Source: Bryobacterales bacterium
GTDB taxonomy: Bacteria; Acidobacteriota; Terriglobia; Bryobacterales; Bryobacteraceae
Reading direction: 5' to 3'
DNA: 64,000 nt
Assembly (NCBI GenBank): GCA_026954325.1
Contig: JAIXKK010000058.1
Coordinates: 1-64,000 of the forward strand
The notes under the pieces were generated by a model. That model had not been told where the DNA came from. It did not search any database and saw only the letters and a program-made list of their open reading frames with translations. Below, in pieces: positions 52,560-61,162 of this stretch (within the stretch, counting starts at the first letter, position 1; each line of letters opens with the position of its first letter). The translations under genes and the position numbers were made by a program.

Positions 52560-54815
52560 ATGCCTTCCGCTCGTTTCATTCGTGTTCGCGGCATTGTGCA
52601 AGGGGTTGGATTTCGCCCCTTTGTGTTCCGCCTCGCGCGAGCACGGTCCCTGGCCGGCTGGGTGCTCAACGGACCGCGGGGCGTTGAGATCCACGTCGAA
52701 GGCGGTGAGGCGGAGTTGGGCGAATTCGTCCGCGAGATAGAAACGCAGGCGCCTCCCGCAGCCGACGTGGCGAGCATTGAAGTAATGCGCGCCGAAGCAC
52801 AGGGGCTGCGGGAGTTCACCATTCACGAAAGTTCGCAAGCCGCTCGCCCCACTGCTCGTATCTCGCCCGATCTTCCCGTCTGCGAAGCATGCCTCAAGGA
52901 GATGTATTCCACCGGCCAACCTCGCTCCGGCTACTCCTACGTCAACTGTACCAACTGCGGACCGCGCTACAGCGTGATCCAAAGCCTTCCCTACGACCGC
53001 TGTAATACATCCATGAGCCCCTGGCCGATGGACGCCTACTGCGCGGCCCAGTATCAGGACCCTTCCGACCGCCGTTTCCACGCACAACCAATCGCCTGCC
53101 ATCACTGCGGGCCGCATTACTATTTTTCGCGCGGAAGCGAGGTCATCAAAGAGGAAGGGGCAGCCATCGCCGCCGCCGCCAAACTGCTGCGCGAAGGTTC
53201 GATCATCGCCGTCAAGGGAATCGGCGGATACCATCTGGCGTGCGATGCGTGGAACACGCGGGCCGTACGGGGGCTGAGGAAGCGCAAGTACCGTAAGGAA
53301 AAGCCCTTCGCCCTCATGGCCCGGAATTTGGCGGCGGCCGAAAAGCTGGCGCGGCTTTCCGCGGAAGCGGAATTGCTCCTTCAGTCGGCGGGCCGTCCCA
53401 TCGTACTGGCTCCCGCGCGCCTGGAACTCGATGATGTCGCTCCGGACAGCGACGAGGTGGGAGTCATGCTTCCGTACACGCCGTTACAGCATTTGCTCTT
53501 CGCGAACGGGGCGCCCGAAGTGCTGGTGATGACGAGCGCGAACCGTTCGAGTGAACCCATCGCCTACCGCGACGAGGAGGCGATCGAGACGCTCCACGGC
53601 ATTGCGGACGGCTTCCTCATCGGAGAACGGCCAATCGTCCGCCGCGTGGATGATTCCGTCGTCCGGCAAAGCCCCTTCGGCCCCGTCATCCTGCGCCGCG
53701 GCCGCGGCTACGCGCCCTCCGCGGTGGCAAACCTGCCCGCGGAGCGCCCCATTCTCGCCGCCGGCGCCGACCTGAAAAACTCCGTTACGCTCGTGGTGGA
53801 AGGGCAGGCATTCGTCAGCCAGCACATCGGCGACCTCGATCATTACGAATGCCTGCGGGCATTCGAAGAGACGATCCGTGATCTCGTGTCGATGTATGAA
53901 GTCGACTGGAGAAACCTCACCGTGGCCCATGACTTGCATCCGGAGTATTTCTCCACGGCCGCCGTGTCGCGTCTGAGCCGGTCGAATACGGTTGCCGTGC
54001 AGCATCATCGCGCGCACATCGCCGGCGTCCTTGCCGAACGAGGCGAATTCGGCAAACAAGTGTTGGGCGTGGCCTTCGACGGCACGGGCTACGGCGATGA
54101 CGGCGCAATCTGGGGCGGCGAGTTCTTTGTGGGAAGCATCTCTTCCGGATTCGAGCGTGTCGCGCATCTGCGCCCGGCAATGCTCCCGGGTGGCGACGCC
54201 GCCGCACGCTTCCCGGTGCAGGCGGCGGCGGGCTTCCTCACCGCGATCGAAGATCTGCCGGACTTCGGCGTCTCGCCTTTTTGCTTCCCTTCCCGCTTCG
54301 CTCATTCCGTTGCGCTGGTCCGGAAAGGATTCCGGTCGTTCCCGACAACTTCGATGGGACGGCTGTTCGATACGGCCGCGGCCATGCTCGGCTTCACGCG
54401 CGAATCCACCTTCGAAGGCCAGGCCGCCATGTGGCTGGAGCATCTTGCGCGCGGAGCGAACACCGAAGCGCAATACCCGTTCCCGTTCGACGGGAGCCAA
54501 TTGGACTTCCGCCCACTGCTTGCGGCCGTCCTGAAAGATCGCTTGAGTGGACGCCCTCCGGCTCCGATTGCACGATCCTTTCAAAGAGCGATTGCGCAAG
54601 GCTTGTGCGATGCCGCCATGGCTCTATGCGCGGCGCGCAAACTCGATACCGTGGTTCTCTCGGGAGGAGTCTTTCAAAATAACCTTCTGCTCGATGACAT
54701 TCGCGAAATTCTGAGCGGCGAACCTCTCGATGTATGGATCAACCACGTGGTTCCACCCAATGACGGCGGCATCAGCCTGGGGCAGGCCGCGATGGCTGCC
54801 ATGGCTTCCAAATGA
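52560..54815 (+). CDS. hypF: HypF carbamoyltransferase, with altered second zinc finger
   Basis: 751 aa. HypF takes carbamoyl phosphate and, through carbamoyl-adenylate, loads HypE for synthesis of the cyanide ligands of [NiFe]-hydrogenase. Domains: acylphosphatase (1-90, GIVQGVGFRPFVFRLA), zinc-finger pair (105-190), YrdC-like (200-380, EVGVMLPYTPLQHLLF) and Kae1-like (390-751, HHRAHIAGV, GVAFDGTGYGDDGAIWGGEF, VLSGGVFQNNLLLDD). First finger intact (C108, C111, C130, C133). In the second, the usual first Cys is Asp158 (MDAYC, C161), followed by C180 and C183; Cys148 in DRCNTSM replaces a usual Pro. ATG at 52560 follows an in-frame TTG. No other hyp or hydrogenase gene is in the window. Confidence 0.93.
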   Translation: MPSARFIRVRGIVQGVGFRPFVFRLARARSLAGWVLNGPRGVEIHVEGGEAELGEFVREIETQAPPAADVASIEVMRAEAQGLREFTIHESSQAARPTARISPDLPVCEACLKEMYSTGQPRSGYSYVNCTNCGPRYSVIQSLPYDRCNTSMSPWPMDAYCAAQYQDPSDRRFHAQPIACHHCGPHYYFSRGSEVIKEEGAAIAAAAKLLREGSIIAVKGIGGYHLACDAWNTRAVRGLRKRKYRKEKPFALMARNLAAAEKLARLSAEAELLLQSAGRPIVLAPARLELDDVAPDSDEVGVMLPYTPLQHLLFANGAPEVLVMTSANRSSEPIAYRDEEAIETLHGIADGFLIGERPIVRRVDDSVVRQSPFGPVILRRGRGYAPSAVANLPAERPILAAGADLKNSVTLVVEGQAFVSQHIGDLDHYECLRAFEETIRDLVSMYEVDWRNLTVAHDLHPEYFSTAAVSRLSRSNTVAVQHHRAHIAGVLAERGEFGKQVLGVAFDGTGYGDDGAIWGGEFFVGSISSGFERVAHLRPAMLPGGDAAARFPVQAAAGFLTAIEDLPDFGVSPFCFPSRFAHSVALVRKGFRSFPTTSMGRLFDTAAAMLGFTRESTFEGQAAMWLEHLARGANTEAQYPFPFDGSQLDFRPLLAAVLKDRLSGRPPAPIARSFQRAIAQGLCDAAMALCAARKLDTVVLSGGVFQNNLLLDDIREILSGEPLDVWINHVVPPNDGGISLGQAAMAAMASK

Positions 54816-55030
54816 GCGCAGCAGCCCGCGCGTCCGGCGCGCACAAACAAGAATCCGATGTTCGATTCCGGCGGCGCGCCGATATGATACTTGCCGGGAG
54901 GAGCCGAAGCGGGCTCGTGGGGCCCCGAATGACCACGGTTCAGAGCGCGCCTCGCCGTGGAGTTCAGTTAAGCCAAGGCGCCGGGACGTTCCTCATTGGC
55001 CTTTTGTTAAGCTTGTACCCAATTTTATGA
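54812..55030 (+). CDS. possible 72-aa ORF bridging hypF and the cytochrome gene
   Basis: The ATG overlaps the hypF stop (ATGA), and its own TGA overlaps an ATG of the next frame (ATGA at 55027). The product has a basic N-terminal part and a hydrophobic end (GAGTFLIGLLLSLYPIL). Double coupling is suggestive, but there is no recognisable homologue, no clear Shine-Dalgarno and the composition is unremarkable. If it is not a gene, the 300 bp between hypF and the cytochrome start at 55117 holds nothing else I could identify. Confidence 0.25.
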   Translation: MSAAARASGAHKQESDVRFRRRADMILAGRSRSGLVGPRMTTVQSAPRRGVQLSQGAGTFLIGLLLSLYPIL

Positions 55031-55116
55031 GTACGCGGCACGCACACCGCAATCGAGTTGTGTTCACCGTCGTGGAATACAACCCGGCTCCTTCAGGATG
55101 CCGCCCCAGTCCCTTG

Positions 55117-56244
55117 ATGCCTCCATGGGGGCATTTTCCGGTTTTCGCCGCGCTGGCGTTCGTCTGGCTGCAGGGGATTGTCTTTTCCCAAACCGCCGCC
55201 CGCGGCAAGGCGAGGCCCACCACCGGAAAAGAGATCTTCCTTGCCACCTGCGCCGGCTGCCATGGTCCGGACGGAAAGGGAATGCCAAGGGAAACGCTTG
55301 GTTTCGAACCTCCAAAAACGTTCCCCGATTTCACCGATTGCACCTCCACCACGCGTGAGCCTGACGAGGATTGGAAGGCGATCATCCACTACGGAGGTCC
55401 GGCAAGGGGATTTTCCGAAATCATGCCATCCTTCACGGATCTGCTGACCGGCGAAGAGATCGAAAAGGTGGTGGAACACTTGAGAAGCTTCTGCGGCGGG
55501 CGCGCCTGGCCTCGGGGAGAACTCAATCTTCCCCGCGCGCTGATCACCGAAAAAGCCTTTCCAGAAGATGAAGCGGTAGTGCAGACAAACATCGCCACGA
55601 AGGGTGGTTACGGAGCATCCAACCTGTTGGTTTACGAGCGCCGGTTCGGTTTGGGGAACCAGTTCGAAGTCGACGTTCCCTTCGAGTATTCCCATGAACC
55701 GGGCCATGCCTGGCTGGGCGGAATTGGGGACGTGACACTCGGTTACAAACGGCTGGTCGCCGGCAGCGTTCACACCGGTTCCATCTTCAGCGTCTCCGGC
55801 GAGGCCACCCTGCCCACCGGCAATCGAGCCAGAGGATTCGGTAGCGGATCCACCGTATTTGAGGCCTTCGGCGCGTTCGGTCAAATGCTCCCTCGGCATT
55901 CTTTCGTGCAGTTCCAAAGCGGTGTCGAAGTGCCGGTGCGAAACGACGTGGCGAAGGCGGTGTTCGCGCGCACCGCGCTCGGCACTACCTTGACACAAGG
56001 CCATCTCGGCCGCCTCTGGACTCCGATGATCGAGTTCGTTGCGGATCGCGATCTGGCAACCGGAGAGAAGACGAACTGGGATGTAGTTCCCGAAATCCAG
56101 GTGACGCTTAGCAGGCGTCAGCATATCCGCGCCAATTTCGGCGTTTCCATTCCCGCGAGCAACACCGCCACGCGCTCCCCGCGGGTGATGTTCTATCTCC
56201 TCTGGGATTGGTTTGACGGCGGACTGTGGGAAGGATGGAGGTAG
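55117..56244 (+). CDS. cytochrome c domain fused to an outer-membrane beta-barrel-like domain
   Basis: 375 aa from the ATG at 55117, which begins a clean signal peptide (GHFPVFAALAFVWLQGIVFS); an in-frame ATG at 55027 would add 30 residues before it. Residues about 45-145 are a class I cytochrome c: haem site CAGCH, then an axial Met probably in EIMPSFTDLLTGEEI. Residues 150-375 alternate amphipathic strands (NQFEVDVPFEYSHEP, SVSGEATLPTGNRARG, WDVVPEIQVTLSRRQHIRAN, VMFYLLWDWFDGGLW), like small transporter-type barrels of the MetA/DUF3187 kind. A cytochrome attached to a barrel suggests electron transfer at the outer membrane. It ends 4 bp before the five-haem cytochrome. Confidence 0.75.
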   Translation: MPPWGHFPVFAALAFVWLQGIVFSQTAARGKARPTTGKEIFLATCAGCHGPDGKGMPRETLGFEPPKTFPDFTDCTSTTREPDEDWKAIIHYGGPARGFSEIMPSFTDLLTGEEIEKVVEHLRSFCGGRAWPRGELNLPRALITEKAFPEDEAVVQTNIATKGGYGASNLLVYERRFGLGNQFEVDVPFEYSHEPGHAWLGGIGDVTLGYKRLVAGSVHTGSIFSVSGEATLPTGNRARGFGSGSTVFEAFGAFGQMLPRHSFVQFQSGVEVPVRNDVAKAVFARTALGTTLTQGHLGRLWTPMIEFVADRDLATGEKTNWDVVPEIQVTLSRRQHIRANFGVSIPASNTATRSPRVMFYLLWDWFDGGLWEGWR

Positions 56245-56248
56245 CGCG

Positions 56249-57871
56249 ATGCGGGCCGGCCACTCTCTCTGCCGCCTTCTGTTTGCAGCGCTGCTGCTGG
56301 CCTCGCTTTGCGGCGCCAGGAGCCCTCGCAAGGGCGCCGGTCATCTTTTCCAGACATCGGACCGTTGCATGGCCTGCCACAACGGCCTTGCCACATCTTC
56401 CGGCGAAGACATCTCCTTCGGCTTCGACTGGCGGCCCACCATAATGGCGAACTCCTCTCGCGATCCGTACTGGCTATCCGGCGTGCGGCGTGAAATTACG
56501 GACCATACGGAATCACGCGGCGTCATCGAGGACGAGTGTTCCATCTGCCACATGCCGATGGCGCGCTACCAATCGAAGCAACTCGGCCGGGAGGGAGAGG
56601 TATTCGCCCATCTCCCCTTCGACGCCGCGAAGCCCGAGGACCGCCTCGCGGAGGACGGTGTATCCTGTTCTCTCTGCCATCAGATCGGCGGGAGCAACTT
56701 CGGTAAACGCGAGAGCTTCGTTGGTGGATTTATCCTCGATGAGCCGCGCAACGCCGATGGCCAGCGCGTGGAATATGGCCCCTTCGAGATCGATAAGGGA
56801 CACACGCGAGTGATGAGGACCTCCACCGGCGGGTTCCGCCCCACGGAGGCAAGGCACATCCGCCAGTCGGAACTGTGCGCCACCTGCCACACCCTCTATA
56901 CGAAAGCGCTCGGCCCCGGGGGCAAGGTCATCGGCGAATTGCCGGAACAGGTCCCCTATCAGGAATGGCTCCACAGCGATTACCGCGAAAAGCAAAGCTG
57001 CCAAGCCTGCCACATGCCGGTTGTGCGGGAACCTGTCCGTATCACGAACGTGTTGGGGGATCCGCGACAGGGGATGTCACGGCATACATTCGTGGGCGGC
57101 AATTTCTTCATCCTCGGCATCCTCAACCGGTATCGTAATGAATTGAGTGTGGCCGCCGAACCCCGGGAACTCAGTGCGGCCGTCGAGCGTACAACCGCTT
57201 TTCTGCAATCGCAAACCGCCCGTGTTGCCATCGCCCATGCCGAAGTCCGCGGCGGCCGGCTGTCGGCGGATGTCTCCGTTGAAAACCTTGGCGGACACAA
57301 GCTGCCTACCGCCTACCCGTCGCGCCGCGTCTGGCTGCATTTCGTTGTACGCGACCGCAACCACCGCCCTGTCTTCGAGTCGGGGGCGCTGACTCCCCAG
57401 GGTTCGATCGTAGGGAACGCAAACGATGCGGACCCCGGCAAGTACGAACCCCACTACACGGAAATCACCGCCGGCGATCAGGTTCAGATCTACGAATCGA
57501 TCATGGTGGACCAGGCAGGCTCACTCACCACCGCGCTGCTCTCCGCGGTCCGCTACGTGAAGGATAACCGCCTCCTGCCGCATGGCTTTGAAAAGGGCGG
57601 TGCCTCCCGGGATATTGCCGTGGTGGGTGGAGCTTCAAGCGATGAGAACTTCAGCGGGGCGGGAGACCGGGTCCGCTATTCAGTGGCCCTCGGCGCCGGC
57701 CAGGGCCCGTACGTCCTCGAGGCCGAATTGTACTTCCAGCCGATCTCCTACCGCTGGGCCGAGAATCTTCGCAAATACGATACGGCGGAAACCCGGCGGT
57801 TCAACGGTTACTACGACTCGATGTCGTCCACCTCGGCGATCGTGCTGGCGCGCGCCGCGGTCACCCGGTAA
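56249..57871 (+). CDS. exported five-haem cytochrome c
   Basis: 540 aa. Signal peptide at 1-23 (LCRLLFAALLLASLCGA). Five CxxCH motifs: CMACH, CSICH, CSLCH, CATCH and CQACH, all within the first about 260 residues; NapC/NirT- or NrfA-type signatures are not obvious. The C-terminal half (about 330-540) is a beta-rich domain (LSADVSVENLGGHKLPTAYP) of the type attached to multihaem cytochromes in Acidobacteria. GGAGG overlaps the end of the preceding gene, and ATG follows its stop by 4 bp, so the two are co-translated. Likely periplasmic or extracellular electron carrier; partner enzyme unknown. Confidence 0.87.
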   Translation: MRAGHSLCRLLFAALLLASLCGARSPRKGAGHLFQTSDRCMACHNGLATSSGEDISFGFDWRPTIMANSSRDPYWLSGVRREITDHTESRGVIEDECSICHMPMARYQSKQLGREGEVFAHLPFDAAKPEDRLAEDGVSCSLCHQIGGSNFGKRESFVGGFILDEPRNADGQRVEYGPFEIDKGHTRVMRTSTGGFRPTEARHIRQSELCATCHTLYTKALGPGGKVIGELPEQVPYQEWLHSDYREKQSCQACHMPVVREPVRITNVLGDPRQGMSRHTFVGGNFFILGILNRYRNELSVAAEPRELSAAVERTTAFLQSQTARVAIAHAEVRGGRLSADVSVENLGGHKLPTAYPSRRVWLHFVVRDRNHRPVFESGALTPQGSIVGNANDADPGKYEPHYTEITAGDQVQIYESIMVDQAGSLTTALLSAVRYVKDNRLLPHGFEKGGASRDIAVVGGASSDENFSGAGDRVRYSVALGAGQGPYVLEAELYFQPISYRWAENLRKYDTAETRRFNGYYDSMSSTSAIVLARAAVTR

Positions 57872-57897
57872 TCATTCCATCCTCTAACAGGAAGAGT

Positions 57898-58896
57898 TCA
57901 CTTACATGCGGGGGCGGGACCGGTGGAGGCGCGCAGAACGAATTCCGGATCGATAATCATCTCGTGCGCCGTGGGTTTGGGTTTTGCCTCCTCCGGAACC
58001 AGCATGGCGAACACGTGCCGGCCGATGCGTTCGCGGGGGATGTGCACGGTAGTAAGAGCGGGGTAGCAGAACTCGGAGAGCTTGATGTTGTCGAAGCCGG
58101 TGACGGAGACGTCCTGGGGGACGCGAAGGCCCCGGTCGCGAAGTTCCCGGAGCACACCAACGGCCATAAAATCATTGACGCAAATAATGGCCGTGGGCTG
58201 AAAGCCCGATTGGAGCAAGGAACGCGCCGCCTGGCGGCCGCCTTCGAGGCCGTCCTCGTCGGCGGCCGTGCGCCACTCCGTATCGAAACGCTTCACGGTC
58301 TCGACAAAAGTGACCTCGCGTTCGCTCATCGGCCCGAGAGCCGAATGATGGCCTATGAAGGCGAACTTGCGGTGGCCCAGATCGCGGAGGTAATCCACCA
58401 TGCGCTCGATGCCGGGGCGATAGTTGATGCGAATGTTGTGGACGCTCCGGCAGGCGGCGCCGGCATCATAAAAGACCGCGGGCGTCTTCGATTCCTTCAC
58501 TTCATTGAGGAAGGATGAATCCATTTCGGAGACAACCAGGGCGAGTCCCGCGACGCGCCTGCCGATCATCATGCGCAGAATTGCCGGCAGTTGCTCCCGG
58601 CGATAGCCGGTGTTGGCGGCGACGACTTCGTAGCCGCGTGCGCGGGCAAGCGCTTCCACGACACGATAGATATCGAGGAAGAACGGATTCTCCATGTTGG
58701 AGAGGATCATTCCCAGCGTGCGGCTGCGGCCCCCGGCAAGAGTACGGGCAAGAAGGTTCGGGTGGTAGTTGAGCTCCGTAACCACGCGCATCACGCGGTT
58801 ACGGGTAGCGCTCTTGACCACCGCTTTATTGTTCATAACACGGGACACGGTCGCCGTGGAGACTCCCGCCCGCCGCGCTACTTCCTGCAGGCTCAT
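57898..58896 (-). CDS. LacI-family transcriptional regulator, second copy
   Basis: 332 aa. HTH MSLQEVARRAGVSTATVSRV, hinge YHPNLLARTLAGGRS, effector domain with LGMILSNMENPFFLDIYRVV, AIICVNDFMAVGVLRELRDR and VSVTGFDNIKLSEFCYPALT. It resembles the regulator at 26913-27935 in architecture only. It is isolated: the next gene on the strand lies far upstream and the downstream gene is convergent, so its targets are elsewhere. An A/T-rich stretch TTTATATAG (near 58913-58921) lies just upstream and could be a -10 region. Confidence 0.88.
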   Translation of the reverse strand: MSLQEVARRAGVSTATVSRVMNNKAVVKSATRNRVMRVVTELNYHPNLLARTLAGGRSRTLGMILSNMENPFFLDIYRVVEALARARGYEVVAANTGYRREQLPAILRMMIGRRVAGLALVVSEMDSSFLNEVKESKTPAVFYDAGAACRSVHNIRINYRPGIERMVDYLRDLGHRKFAFIGHHSALGPMSEREVTFVETVKRFDTEWRTAADEDGLEGGRQAARSLLQSGFQPTAIICVNDFMAVGVLRELRDRGLRVPQDVSVTGFDNIKLSEFCYPALTTVHIPRERIGRHVFAMLVPEEAKPKPTAHEMIIDPEFVLRASTGPAPACK

Positions 58897-59058
58897 CTTG
58901 CGAAAATAGCCTCTATATAAAGCATTTGCAGAGGGGCATTATCTCACACTAATATGCGGTTCTAAGAGGGGCGTGCAGGGTTCTGGACAGAGAAGCGGCA
59001 GTCCCCACAAATGGTTGGATGGCCTCGCCGGGCGGTGACGATGGCGCGCGGATCAGAA

Positions 59059-60162
59059 TCAGCCGCGGAGGATCTCTTCGTAGTATGCCTCGTACTCGGG
59101 AATAACCTTCGTCGTATCGAAGCGCGTCTCCGCTTTATGGCGCGCGGCCTGCGACATGGCGCTGTATTTCACCTCGTCGCGCAGTACCTCGAGGATACGG
59201 GATGCGTGGGATTCCACGTCGCCCACGGGCTCGAGAAAACCATCCACCCCGGGATTGATGAGCTCAGGAACCCCGCCGCCGTTGGTGGCCACCGGAATCA
59301 CCCCACAGGCCATTGCCTCGAGGGCAGCCAACCCGAAGGCCTCGAGTTCACTTGGCATGAGCAGAATGCGAGCTTGAGGAAACAGCCGCTCCACATGATC
59401 CTGCTTGCCGAGAAAGGTGACGTGCGGGGAAATGCCGAGTTCCCGCGCCAGACGTTCGGCCGGGACACGTTCGGGCCCGTCGCCGGCCATCAGCAGATGG
59501 ACGGGAATTTCCCGCCGCACGCGGGCCGATATCCGCACACAATCGAGGACGCGCTTCACGGGGCGGAAGTTCGAGACATGCAGCAGTTTCGGCTCTCCGG
59601 CGCATGGCGCGGCAGGCGGTTTGTAGAGGCGGCAGTTGACGAAATTGCGAATCACCCGGATGGGGTTGGCGATGCTGAAAACCTCGCGCGTGCGGCCGCG
59701 CATGTACTCGCTGATGGTGGTAATGCCGTCCGATCTCTCCATGGAGAATTTCGTGATGGGGAAGTAGGAAGGATCCACGCCGACAAGAGTGATGTCGGTG
59801 CCGTGCAGGGTGGTGATGAACGGAAGACGCCGGCGCGGGGCGAGCATCTGCTGCGCCAGCAGCGCGGAGATGGAGTGGGGAATCGCGTAGTGGACGTGCA
59901 GCAGATCGAGTTCGTAGGCGTCCGCCACTTCCGCCATGCGGGAGGCGAGCGCAAGGGAATAGGGAGGGTACTGAAAGAGGGGATATGAGGAGACCTCTAC
60001 CTCGTGGTAGTGGATATTCCCGGCTCCGGTGTCGAGCCGGATGGGATTGGCGTAGGTGATGAAGTGGACATCGTGGCCGCGCGCGGCAAGTTCGAGCCCG
60101 AGTTCGGTGGCGACGATGCCGCTGCCGCCATAGGTGGGATAGCAGGTGATTCCGATGCGCAT
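59059..60162 (-). CDS. bshA: BshA, N-acetyl-alpha-D-glucosaminyl L-malate synthase (bacillithiol pathway)
   Basis: 367 aa GT4-family glycosyltransferase. It transfers GlcNAc from UDP-GlcNAc to L-malate, the first step of bacillithiol synthesis. Diagnostic features: MRIGITCYPTYGGSGIVATE at the start, HVHYAIPHSISALLAQQML, ITTLHGTDITLVGVDPSYFP, LLHVSNFRPVKRVLDCVRIS and the donor EX7E-like SELEAFGLAALEAMACGVIP. The match to BshA over its entire length is strong. The ATG at 60162 is 4 bp after the stop of the propeller lipoprotein gene. No bshB or bshC is in the window. Confidence 0.93.
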   Translation of the reverse strand: MRIGITCYPTYGGSGIVATELGLELAARGHDVHFITYANPIRLDTGAGNIHYHEVEVSSYPLFQYPPYSLALASRMAEVADAYELDLLHVHYAIPHSISALLAQQMLAPRRRLPFITTLHGTDITLVGVDPSYFPITKFSMERSDGITTISEYMRGRTREVFSIANPIRVIRNFVNCRLYKPPAAPCAGEPKLLHVSNFRPVKRVLDCVRISARVRREIPVHLLMAGDGPERVPAERLARELGISPHVTFLGKQDHVERLFPQARILLMPSELEAFGLAALEAMACGVIPVATNGGGVPELINPGVDGFLEPVGDVESHASRILEVLRDEVKYSAMSQAARHKAETRFDTTKVIPEYEAYYEEILRG

Positions 60163-60166
60163 GGAT

Positions 60167-61162
60167 TCAAGACCGCCAGCGAAGAAAGCCGTAGCCGATC
60201 TGCCCGTTGAGACGCTCATCCGGACGGGCCAAATTGCCGCCTCCAAACCAGACTCGCACGCCCTGCGGCGTCACTTCCACTGTCCCGTCGCAAACCACTT
60301 TCCCGTTCCAGGCCTCGGAGCCGCCGAGGACGGGCGAAGCGAGTTTTTCCCACTGTACCCCGTCCCGCGATCGGGCAAGACCCATGCGGCGATACTCGTT
60401 GCGGTCACGGCCCGTGTAGAGCATCCAGTAGGAGCCGTTCGAGAACCACACCGCGGGCTCGCCGAGACCGTTCTCGTCGAAAGTTCCGGCCTCTCCCAGT
60501 TCGAGAAGCGGGTTGGCCCGTAGTTTAGTCCACACAATGCCGTCGATTGAGCGGGCAAGGCCAAGCCGCTGGCGGCGGGCGCGGTCCTGGCCCAGGTAGA
60601 ACAGGTAGAATACGGCGCCGAAGCGGACCACGTATGGATCGGCCACGCCGCGCTCATCCCAGCTTCCGCGCGGCCCGGGATCGAGCACGGCTTGTGGATA
60701 TTTTGACCAGGCGAGGCCGTCCCGTGATCGGGCTATTGCGATGCGCGGAAGTTTCTCCACCTGATACCAGTAGAGAAACTCGTCTCCCACGAAAAGCGCC
60801 GAGCCGTTGGCGGCAATGTAATTTCCTTCCCATCCTTGCGGCGAGAGCACCTTGCCTTTCCTGGTCCAGGCCAGACCGTCTACCGAGGTGGCGAGTCCGG
60901 TGTGCCACGTCCTGCCGTCAAAACCGGAATAGAAATTGTAATAGACTCCCGCGCGGTTCAATACGGAAGGGTTAAGGGCATCCACCGAATCCCACGCGCC
61001 GGTAGCGCCGCGCGTCAAGACGGGGTCCGGGCGCGGCTCCCATGCGAATGAACCCCGCGCCGGCTTGCCGCGCGCGGGCGGCAGATGAAAATCACCGTAG
61101 CGTCCGCAGGCGGCGAGCAGAAAAGGAGCCGCCAGCAGTTCCCGCCTGTCGAGGAGGCTCAT
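60167..61162 (-). CDS. exported five-bladed-propeller lipoprotein (glycosidase-like)
   Basis: 331 aa. The N-terminus MSLLDRRELLAAPFLLAACG has a lipobox with Cys19 and adjacent arginines. Blades show the repeated pattern LATSVDGLAWTRKGKVLSPQ, IARSRDGLAWSKYPQAVLDP, LARSIDGIVWTKLRANPLL and LARSRDGVQWEKLASPVLGG, as in GH43/GH32/GH130-type five-bladed propellers; Asp and Glu candidates are present (DERGVADPYVVRF, DENGLGEPAVWFS). Activity unproven. Its ATG overlaps the stop of the histidine kinase gene (ATGA), and its stop is 4 bp before bshA. Confidence 0.8.
   Translation of the reverse strand: MSLLDRRELLAAPFLLAACGRYGDFHLPPARGKPARGSFAWEPRPDPVLTRGATGAWDSVDALNPSVLNRAGVYYNFYSGFDGRTWHTGLATSVDGLAWTRKGKVLSPQGWEGNYIAANGSALFVGDEFLYWYQVEKLPRIAIARSRDGLAWSKYPQAVLDPGPRGSWDERGVADPYVVRFGAVFYLFYLGQDRARRQRLGLARSIDGIVWTKLRANPLLELGEAGTFDENGLGEPAVWFSNGSYWMLYTGRDRNEYRRMGLARSRDGVQWEKLASPVLGGSEAWNGKVVCDGTVEVTPQGVRVWFGGGNLARPDERLNGQIGYGFLRWRS

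Noticed and set aside
58905..58930. Possible LacI palindrome upstream of the second LacI gene
   Set aside because: AAA/TTT arms only, central bases asymmetric; not better than chance.
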